This document shows, piece after piece, positions 58,368-64,000 of a DNA stretch of 64,000 bases. How positions within the stretch are numbered: the stretch's first letter is position 1; every line of letters starts with the position of its first letter. The notes under the pieces were generated by a model. It was not told where the DNA came from and made no database searches. It saw nothing but the letters and a program-made list of their open reading frames with translations. The stretch comes from NAK19 sp034434515 (GTDB lineage: Bacteria; Chloroflexota; Anaerolineae; Anaerolineales; UBA4823). Location: contig DAOTZA010000097.1 in the NCBI GenBank assembly GCA_034434515.1, forward strand, positions 23,970 through 87,969, read 5' to 3'. The translations under genes and the position numbers were made by a program.

Positions 58368-59297
58368 ATGGCAACGGTTGAAGCCCGCCTAATTCTGGGT
58401 GACTGTGCAAATGAACTGAAGCAATTGGCGGCGAATTCTATTGACCTTATCTTCACCTCGCCCCCCTATGCCGATAGTCGCGCCAGCACATACGGTGGAA
58501 TAAAACCCGACCAATATGTGGAGTGGTTTTTGCCCATCTCACAAGAGCTCTATCGCGTATTAAAACCAAGTGGCACCTTTATCCTTAACATTAAAGTGGT
58601 CAATGGTGAGCGACATACGTATGTGAGTGAATTAATCCTGGCGATGAGAAAGCAAGGATGGCTTTGGACAGAAGAGTTTATCTGGCACAAGAAGAATTCC
58701 TACCCCGGCAAATGGCCGAATCGCTTTCGCGATGCCTGGGAGCGCCTCTTGCAATTTAATAAAACCCGCAAATTCAAAATGTTCCAGGAAGCTGTCATGG
58801 TGCCAATGGGAGATTGGGCAGAAAGGCGATTAAGGCGACTGAGCCAGACCGATCAAGTTCGGGATGTGTCACGGGTGGGGAGTGGATTTGGCAAGCGTGT
58901 GGCTAACTGGATTGGACGGCAGAAAGCCTATCCGACCAACGTTCTATACCTAGCCACGGAGACCAGAAATCGCAATCATAGCGCCGTGTTTCCAGATGAC
59001 TTACCGAAATGGTTTATTCGTTTATTCACTCAAGAGGGCGATTGGGTTTTAGATCCTTTCATGGGGTCTGGAACGACCATAAGGGTTGCACAACAAATGG
59101 GGCGAAACGCCATCGGCATCGAAATCTTGCCCGAATACTATCAACTTGCAAAAGCCAATATTCCTGCCGTTGTTCAAGTTCCTGCCAGGCAATTGAGTTT
59201 GCTCGAGGAAACCGAGCCCTATGAGAGCACTGAACCTGATGCAATTCACTCAAATCCTGGCTTGTCAAATAGGAGATCAAAATGTCTTCTCCCGTGA
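58368..59297 (+). CDS. Site-specific DNA methyltransferase (TSPPY type, orphan)
   Basis: A 309-residue amino-methyltransferase of the beta order: catalytic TSPPYADSR at about residues 30-38, then the SAM-binding DPFMGSGTT near 227. TSPPY is typical of N4-cytosine enzymes, though N6-adenine members exist. The middle region (ERRLRRLSQTDQVRDVSRVG) would read the target sequence. No restriction endonuclease gene is adjacent. The end overlaps the peptidase start by 16 bases. Confidence 0.88.
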   Translation: MATVEARLILGDCANELKQLAANSIDLIFTSPPYADSRASTYGGIKPDQYVEWFLPISQELYRVLKPSGTFILNIKVVNGERHTYVSELILAMRKQGWLWTEEFIWHKKNSYPGKWPNRFRDAWERLLQFNKTRKFKMFQEAVMVPMGDWAERRLRRLSQTDQVRDVSRVGSGFGKRVANWIGRQKAYPTNVLYLATETRNRNHSAVFPDDLPKWFIRLFTQEGDWVLDPFMGSGTTIRVAQQMGRNAIGIEILPEYYQLAKANIPAVVQVPARQLSLLEETEPYESTEPDAIHSNPGLSNRRSKCLLP

Positions 59298-60469
59298 ACC
59301 GTTGGTTAGAACATGTGCGCGTTCTCGCGGTGGATATTGGCCCGCGGGGACCCACCCGCGAGGGCGAACGGCGCGGGGCGTTATATGTCAAAGAACAATT
59401 CGAGCAAATGGGATTGCAACCGCAGTGGGAGACCTTTCGTAGCGCCCGTTCGATCTTTCACCCTCATCTGATCGGGGCGATCCTGATGTTGGTTGCCTTT
59501 ATCCTCTTTCCGCTTGGAGGGCGATTCAGCGCAGCGCTTGCAGCCTTGATTTCCATTCTGGTTCTGGTCAATGAAGTATTGGAACTCAGCTTTCGCGACA
59601 ACCTCTTTCGCTGGCTGGTGCCAAAAGGGGAGAGCCAGAATGTTTATGCCGTATTGCCACCTCAAGGCGAGCACCGTGCGGATTTGATCCTGGTTGGACA
59701 TGTGGATAGCCAACGCACGCCCTTGATCTTTAAAAACAGAACGTGGGTGAAGCTCTATGACCGTTTTACCTTTCTTGCCTTTGCTGCCTTTATCCTGCAA
59801 GCCATCCTCTATACCCTGGCAACGTTTTTCGGCTGGAGCTGGGTCTGGTATGTGACGATTTTTAGCGCCCTTTGTGCGCTTATCCTGGTTGCGATGTGCA
59901 TTCAAGCCGAGTGGACGCCTTTCACCGCCGGGGCAAATGACAATGCCACGGCAGTGGGCATGGTTTTGACGTTGACCGAGGAATTGATGCATCAGCCCTT
60001 GCAGCACACCCGCGTTTGGGCTGTGGTCACCGGCTGTGAGGAAGTGCAACATTACGGCATGATAGACTTTTATAAACGGTATCTTTCCGAATTGAAGAAT
60101 CCACGCGCAGTGGTGTTTGAGATGCTGGGTTGTGCTGGCCCCGCCTGGGTGACGCGGGAAGGGATTGTGGTGCCGTTTTACAGCGACCCTCAAATGGTTG
60201 CCCTTGCTGAACGCCTGAGTTCCGAGAATCCGCACTGGGGGGCTTATCCAGCCAGGATCAGCGGAGGAAACTCGGAGCTTTCGGATGCAGTGCGCTTTGG
60301 GGTACCAGGCATTACCTTTTTCGGCTTAACGCCTGATGGCGAAGCCCCTTACTGGCATCAACGCGGTGATACCTTTGACAAGATGAAACCTGAAATCATG
60401 GAGAAAACCTGGCAGATGGTGTGGGCTTTTATCGGTTGTTTGGATGATGAGTTGTCATCAAAAGGATGA
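59282..60469 (+). CDS. M28-family zinc peptidase with membrane insertion
   Basis: A 395-residue aminopeptidase-like protein. Zinc-site residues are in LVGHVDSQR (His, Asp), AGANDNATAVGM (Asp), TGCEEVQHYG (Glu pair), and a late His in YWHQRGDTFDK. Unusually, two hydrophobic stretches interrupt the catalytic domain (LIGAILMLVAFILF and TFLAFAAFILQAILYTLATFFGWSWVWYVTIFSALCALILVAM), so the enzyme appears built into the membrane. No signal peptide. Substrate unknown. AGGAGATC precedes the ATG. Confidence 0.82.
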   Translation: MSSPVNRWLEHVRVLAVDIGPRGPTREGERRGALYVKEQFEQMGLQPQWETFRSARSIFHPHLIGAILMLVAFILFPLGGRFSAALAALISILVLVNEVLELSFRDNLFRWLVPKGESQNVYAVLPPQGEHRADLILVGHVDSQRTPLIFKNRTWVKLYDRFTFLAFAAFILQAILYTLATFFGWSWVWYVTIFSALCALILVAMCIQAEWTPFTAGANDNATAVGMVLTLTEELMHQPLQHTRVWAVVTGCEEVQHYGMIDFYKRYLSELKNPRAVVFEMLGCAGPAWVTREGIVVPFYSDPQMVALAERLSSENPHWGAYPARISGGNSELSDAVRFGVPGITFFGLTPDGEAPYWHQRGDTFDKMKPEIMEKTWQMVWAFIGCLDDELSSKG

Positions 60470-60505
60470 TCTTTGTCGTTCCCGCTACATACATAATACT
60501 TATAA

Positions 60506-60552
60506 AAATCTACATAAATCTACATTGACAACGGGGTGAGTATTCTGATAAA
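60506..60552 (+). promoter_or_regulatory. Promoter and tandem operator of the PucC-like gene
   Basis: Two abutting copies of AAATCTACAT (60506-60515 and 60516-60525) run into TTGACA (60525-60530). GATAAA (60547-60552) is the -10 candidate. Head-to-tail 10-bp repeats at the -35 are the layout bound by BldC/MerR-like proteins, and such a regulator is the next gene but one. Confidence 0.55.
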
Positions 60553-60591
60553 GTAGGGCGGAATTTTAGCAGGATCAGCAAGGAGGTTGCG

Positions 60592-61893
60592 ATGTTGCGA
60601 AAACGACTGCAATTAGGATTGATCCACGTTGGTGTGGCAATTACGTTGGTGCCGATCAACAGCACCTTGAACCGCGTCTTGATCAAAGAGATGGCGGTCT
60701 CGGCGACCCTGGTTGCCATTTTAGCGATTTTGCCTTACCTGTTCTCGCCCATCCAGGTCTGGATTGGCTCCTTTTCGGATCGCCATCCGATTGGGGGGTA
60801 TCGGCGCACCCCCTATATTCTTTTTGGCCTTTTGTTGTGCGTCTTAGGGGTTGCAGTTAGCCCGCAGGTCGCTTTTCTGTTAGATCAAGATCGTTTGGCG
60901 GGAACCCTGCTGGGTGTCCTTATCTTTGGCGCATGGGGGATGGGTTATAACTTTTCAGCAGTTTCCTATTTGTCTTTAGCCTCTGAAATTTCCGGCGAAA
61001 AGGGGCGTGGGCGCACCATTGCTGTGATGTTTGTGATGATGATCATCGGCATCATCTTCACCGCCCTGACCGTCAGCAACCTGGTTGATCCGTATACTCC
61101 GGCGGCATTACAATTTGCCTTCCTGGTGGTTGCAGGTGCAGCGCTGGGGCTGGGATTGATCGGCATGATAAAGCTCGAAGAGAAAGTCTCTGCACAAACC
61201 ATGCCCGGCAGCGAGAATTACTCATGGGGTCAGATGTTCGGCGCCATTTTACAGAATCGCCAGGCAACCTTTTTCTTCTGGTATCTGGTCATTTTACTGG
61301 CTGCCCTGTTAGGGCAGGATATCCTTTTAGAACCGTTTGGCGCAGAGGCTTTTGATATGTCGGTCAAAACGACCACCCGTATCACCTCGATTTGGGGAGC
61401 GTGTAATCTCTTGACGTTGATCTTGGCCGGCATCTTAGAGGGGCGCGTTCAGAAAAAGACCGTTGCCCGCTGGGGTGGATGGATGACGTTGCTCGGTTTT
61501 CTGCTAATTTTTGGCAGCGGGGTTTTGCGAAACTCATCGGTTTTCTACAGCGGTGTCATCCTGTTGGGTAGTGGCACCGGTCTGGCAACCGTCTCTAATC
61601 TCTCCCTGATGCTGGATATGACTACCCCGGCTAACGTCGGTCTGTATGTCGGTGCGTGGGGAATGGCAAATGCCCTCTCGCGCTTGATCGGTACCTTGTT
61701 GAGCGGGGTCGTGCGCGATGTCGTCACCGAATTGAGCCAATCGCCGCTGAGCGGTTATCTGACCGTCTTTGGTATTGAAGCGTTTTTTGTCGCTGTTTCG
61801 TTGGCGATGTTAGGTAAAATCAGTGTGGAACAGTTCCGCAAGGCAAGCGGTGTATCGGTAGTTGAACGCGCCGCTTTGGCAAGTGATCTGTAG
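60592..61893 (+). CDS. PucC/BCH-family MFS transporter
   Basis: A 433-residue 12-helix protein of the PucC (bacteriochlorophyll-delivery) branch of the major facilitators. Markers are PINSTLNRVLIKEMAVSATLVA, SPIQVWIGSFSDRHPIGGYRRTPYILFG and YLSLASEISGEKGRGRTIAVMFVMMIIGIIFTA. In phototrophs PucC proteins help assemble light-harvesting complexes. No photosynthesis gene is in this window, so a pigment, heme or quinone-like substrate is possible. AAGGAGG precedes the ATG. A MerR/BldC-type regulator follows 9 bases after the stop. Confidence 0.8.
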   Translation: MLRKRLQLGLIHVGVAITLVPINSTLNRVLIKEMAVSATLVAILAILPYLFSPIQVWIGSFSDRHPIGGYRRTPYILFGLLLCVLGVAVSPQVAFLLDQDRLAGTLLGVLIFGAWGMGYNFSAVSYLSLASEISGEKGRGRTIAVMFVMMIIGIIFTALTVSNLVDPYTPAALQFAFLVVAGAALGLGLIGMIKLEEKVSAQTMPGSENYSWGQMFGAILQNRQATFFFWYLVILLAALLGQDILLEPFGAEAFDMSVKTTTRITSIWGACNLLTLILAGILEGRVQKKTVARWGGWMTLLGFLLIFGSGVLRNSSVFYSGVILLGSGTGLATVSNLSLMLDMTTPANVGLYVGAWGMANALSRLIGTLLSGVVRDVVTELSQSPLSGYLTVFGIEAFFVAVSLAMLGKISVEQFRKASGVSVVERAALASDL

Positions 61894-61902
61894 GATTTCG
61901 GA

Positions 61903-62538
61903 ATGGAAAAGATTGCCGAGAATGAGTGGCTCAGCTTAAGTGAGGCGGCTCAAATCCTGGGTGTTCACCCTGGCACCGTGCGCAACTGGTCGAATCAGGG
62001 GATGATCCCCTTTCACCGCACGCGCGGTGGGCATCGCCGCTATAGACGGGTCGAAATTGAGCTGTGGAAGCAATCGCAGTCTGCCTTCAGTGGATTGGAA
62101 ATCGATACCATGATGCAATCTGCTTTGCGCAACACCCGTTTGCAGATTAGCGAGGGGGTTTTACAAAATCAAAGTTGGTATAACAAACTGGATAACGAAG
62201 CCAAAGAGCAATATCGTTTGAGCGGGCGATTGCTTTTGCAAGGCTTATCCCGTTTCCTGAGCGCCGTAGAGGAAGACGGAAATCAACAAGCGCATAGCAT
62301 TGGCTCAGAATACGCCCTGCGCGCCCGCCGCTATGGCTTGAGCCTGGTCGAGGCTGCGCAGGCATTCTTTTTCTTCCGTAACAACTTGATCGACGCAATG
62401 CTGAAAGTCTATGAAGCTGCCGCGGTGCGTTCCCCTCATGCCTGGAGCGAAATGTTTCGACGCCTGAACGCCTACACCGATCAGATTATGACTGCGCTGC
62501 TGGAAGTGTATGGCAATACCTCCAATGGCAGCCGCTAG
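61903..62538 (+). CDS. MerR/BldC-type regulator with RsbRD-like sensor domain
   Basis: A 211-residue protein. Residues 8-58 form a MerR-like helix-turn-helix (WLSLSEAAQILGVHPGTVRNWSNQGMIPFHRTRGGHRRYRRVEIELW). The C-terminal 130 residues are an all-helical domain resembling the RsbR N-terminal/RsbRD fold (EYALRARRYGLSLVEAAQAFFFFRNNLIDAML). It is co-transcribed with the PucC-like gene and probably acts on the AAATCTACAT repeats upstream. Its ligand is unknown. Confidence 0.78.
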   Translation: MEKIAENEWLSLSEAAQILGVHPGTVRNWSNQGMIPFHRTRGGHRRYRRVEIELWKQSQSAFSGLEIDTMMQSALRNTRLQISEGVLQNQSWYNKLDNEAKEQYRLSGRLLLQGLSRFLSAVEEDGNQQAHSIGSEYALRARRYGLSLVEAAQAFFFFRNNLIDAMLKVYEAAAVRSPHAWSEMFRRLNAYTDQIMTALLEVYGNTSNGSR

Positions 62539-62542
62539 GGGT

Positions 62543-64000
62543 TCAAGGTTGCGGGGCGTTCTTCTCGACTTTCACCCACAAGTGTTCTCCATCGGTCTGA
62601 AGATGAACCCAGCCATGGAGATCTGTGCGCAGAAGGGTATACCCTTGCAGGCTTTCAATGGTCTCTGCATGAGGCAGGCCGTACCAGTCACCCTGGGCAA
62701 CACTCAGCCAGACCAGTTGCGGTTGCAGGTGGTAGAGGAATTGCGGGGGATTGTACCAACTGGAACCGTTGTTTGCCAGCAACCACAAGGAAACCGGTTG
62801 AAGCTGCCCGCTCTCTAAGACTTGCTTGCGTAGCTCTGAGTCTAACCCAAAGGGCAAGAATGCGCGAAAGCGCTGCCACTCCAAAATGAACACCGCGCCG
62901 CGTTCACCCTTTGCAATGAGTGATAGTTGCGCTCCTTCGCCCAGGTCTAGGCTTTGACCCACTTGTGCCGGGTAAATGGGGACGAGGCTTTCTTTTGCGG
63001 CGCGTTGGATGGCTGTTGCCGCCCTGTTTTCCGATTGCGGGATTGCCCACCACAAGTTTGCCACCCGCCCCCGTTCAATGAGTTCCACTATCCCACCAAT
63101 CTGGGCTTGACGGGCGCCAGCGATCACGACCCAATCCAAACGGCGGTAGGGAAGAGGCAGCCAGCGGTCAAGAGCCTCCAACAGGCGGCTAGGACTGTCT
63201 CCGCTATTGATTAAAATCGATCGCCCTTGAGGGGTTTGAATTAGCAGGGCTTCACCAGATTGGGAGGGACGGCTGACATCAAGTAAGATCAGATGCAAAC
63301 GACCATCTGGCGCGGAGAGGGCCGTTTGCCAGATGATCACTGTCAGCAGAGCGAGCAACCCAACCACTGGTAAAGGCTTCAATTCCCCCAAAAACGGGCG
63401 CAGCTTTTGGCGAACCTTTGTCAGCGTGAATAACGCAAGATAAAAGATCAGCACGCCATAAAGCGGAATCGAGGAGAAGCGCACCGAACTGTAGGGCAGA
63501 GCAGCGCTCCATTCCACCATGCGGATGGTATAGGTGACCAGCGGTAGAACAAGATAAGCAGCGAGTTGACCCAGCGCCGGGTGGATCAGCGCTAAAAACA
63601 TGGCGATTCCACCCCCAACCATGACCGCCGGCTGCACCGGCAAGATTAATGGATTGACGAGGAAAGCGATTAGCGAAAGGTGCCGAAAGTGATAGAGCAG
63701 GATTGGCAGGGTGGTTAATTGAGCGGCAAAGGTGAACAGCGCCCATTCGCTGAGCAGATTACCGAATCGCTGGGCTGTTTCGGCTTGCATCAGGCGGGCA
63801 AGTTGACGCACCGCCCATTCGTTGAGCGGCGAAGCATACAGCACTAGCCCTAAGGTGGCTGCAAAGGAGAGTTGAAAAGAAACATCCCACAAGATATCCG
63901 GCTCAGATAGGGCCATTAAGGCAGCCACAAAGGCCAGACTGTTGATCCCTGATTGCCGCCGGCCGATTTGGGCTGCGAAGAGCGTGAGAACGCCCATGAT
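62543..64000 (-). CDS. comEC: ComEC/Rec2 DNA-uptake channel protein (C-terminal part, cut by window edge)
   Basis: The visible 485 residues hold the last part of the Competence domain (SFQLSFAATLGLVLYASPLNEW, then several helices with FLVNPLILPVQPAVMVGGGIAMF) and a C-terminal metallo-beta-lactamase-like domain (about 225-470). The latter lacks the usual HxHxDH: where THxHxDHxGG is expected the protein has AGARQAQIGG, so metal binding is unlikely. The N-terminal OB-fold and first helices lie beyond 64000. ComEC carries single-stranded DNA into the cell. Confidence 0.85.
   Translation of the reverse strand: MMGVLTLFAAQIGRRQSGINSLAFVAALMALSEPDILWDVSFQLSFAATLGLVLYASPLNEWAVRQLARLMQAETAQRFGNLLSEWALFTFAAQLTTLPILLYHFRHLSLIAFLVNPLILPVQPAVMVGGGIAMFLALIHPALGQLAAYLVLPLVTYTIRMVEWSAALPYSSVRFSSIPLYGVLIFYLALFTLTKVRQKLRPFLGELKPLPVVGLLALLTVIIWQTALSAPDGRLHLILLDVSRPSQSGEALLIQTPQGRSILINSGDSPSRLLEALDRWLPLPYRRLDWVVIAGARQAQIGGIVELIERGRVANLWWAIPQSENRAATAIQRAAKESLVPIYPAQVGQSLDLGEGAQLSLIAKGERGAVFILEWQRFRAFLPFGLDSELRKQVLESGQLQPVSLWLLANNGSSWYNPPQFLYHLQPQLVWLSVAQGDWYGLPHAETIESLQGYTLLRTDLHGWVHLQTDGEHLWVKVEKNAPQP

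Noticed and set aside
60592..61893. Evidence of phototrophy from the PucC-like protein
   Set aside because: PucC-family MFS proteins also occur in non-phototrophs, and no chlorophyll or reaction-centre gene is in the window.

Overview
The window looks like one contig from a bacterium of the phylum Chloroflexota, probably class Anaerolineae. That is an inference from gene content and protein style: a cytochrome b/Rieske complex with diheme c-type cytochromes, a Tat-exported molybdoenzyme with an NrfD anchor, salvage-only cobamide genes, SpoIIE/STAS/HATPase partner-switching proteins, a DUF5671-like membrane protein and multi-PAS GGDEF proteins. No rRNA, phage, transposase gene or CRISPR array is visible. 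One tRNA gene, tRNA-Ser(GGA), is present.

Layout. 1-6.5 kb: an edge-truncated flippase, a decaying PAS/GGDEF protein with an HD-GYP remnant, arfB, and a UbiA prenyltransferase with a membrane partner. 6.5-9.3 kb: an accessory island of toxin-antitoxin pairs separated by duplicated hairpin-forming segments that look like integron attC sites, ending at tRNA-Ser and an orphan HicB-like gene. 9.3-14.1 kb: a respiratory module (four-helix membrane protein, Rieske protein, cytochrome b, two diheme cytochromes c). 14.5-18.1 kb: membrane protein, STAS protein, anti-sigma kinase and a frameshifted SpoIIE phosphatase. 18.4-30.2 kb, minus strand: an FmdE / sulfate-molybdate transporter / GIY-YIG operon behind a highly structured leader; a molybdopterin oxidoreductase operon (4Fe-4S, NrfD, catalytic subunit, cytochrome c, CMD protein); and a two-component system with a PhnD-type lipoprotein that resembles a split TtrS/TtrR. 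30.4-45.6 kb: PadR-MFS efflux pair, deazaflavin-type reductase, DUF1786 protein, methylmalonyl-CoA mutase large subunit with epimerase, membrane proteins, phosphodiesterase, LonB-like protease, class V aminotransferase. 45.7-47.8 kb: an XRE/ImmA plus DUF4411 module between two copies of a short repeat. 47.8-58.2 kb: a cobalamin riboswitch followed by btuFCD-cobO-cobT-cobS-cbiZ-cbiB, then a frameshifted cellulose-synthase-like glycosyltransferase on the other strand, then cobU. 58.3-64 kb: orphan DNA methyltransferase, M28 peptidase, PucC-like MFS protein with a MerR/BldC-type regulator, and the C-terminal part of ComEC.

How it fits together. The cobamide salvage genes supply adenosylcobalamin, and the methylmalonyl-CoA mutase encoded 13 kb away is a plausible consumer. 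The molybdate-type transporter and FmdE protein sit next to the molybdoenzyme operon and may serve it. The two observations I rate highest are (1) a non-coding, hairpin-forming, about 152-bp MITE-like element present five times, three copies with (near-)matching 8-bp flanking duplications and two copies bracketing a toxin-antitoxin-like module; and (2) the toxin-antitoxin cassette array with 69-nt attC-like sites and a duplicated gene-less segment that carries an extended -10 promoter. Several genes show a fresh disabling change (frameshifts in the phosphatase and glycosyltransferase, a lost start codon in the GGDEF gene, an in-frame TGA in a ParE-like toxin). These are either real decay or assembly errors.
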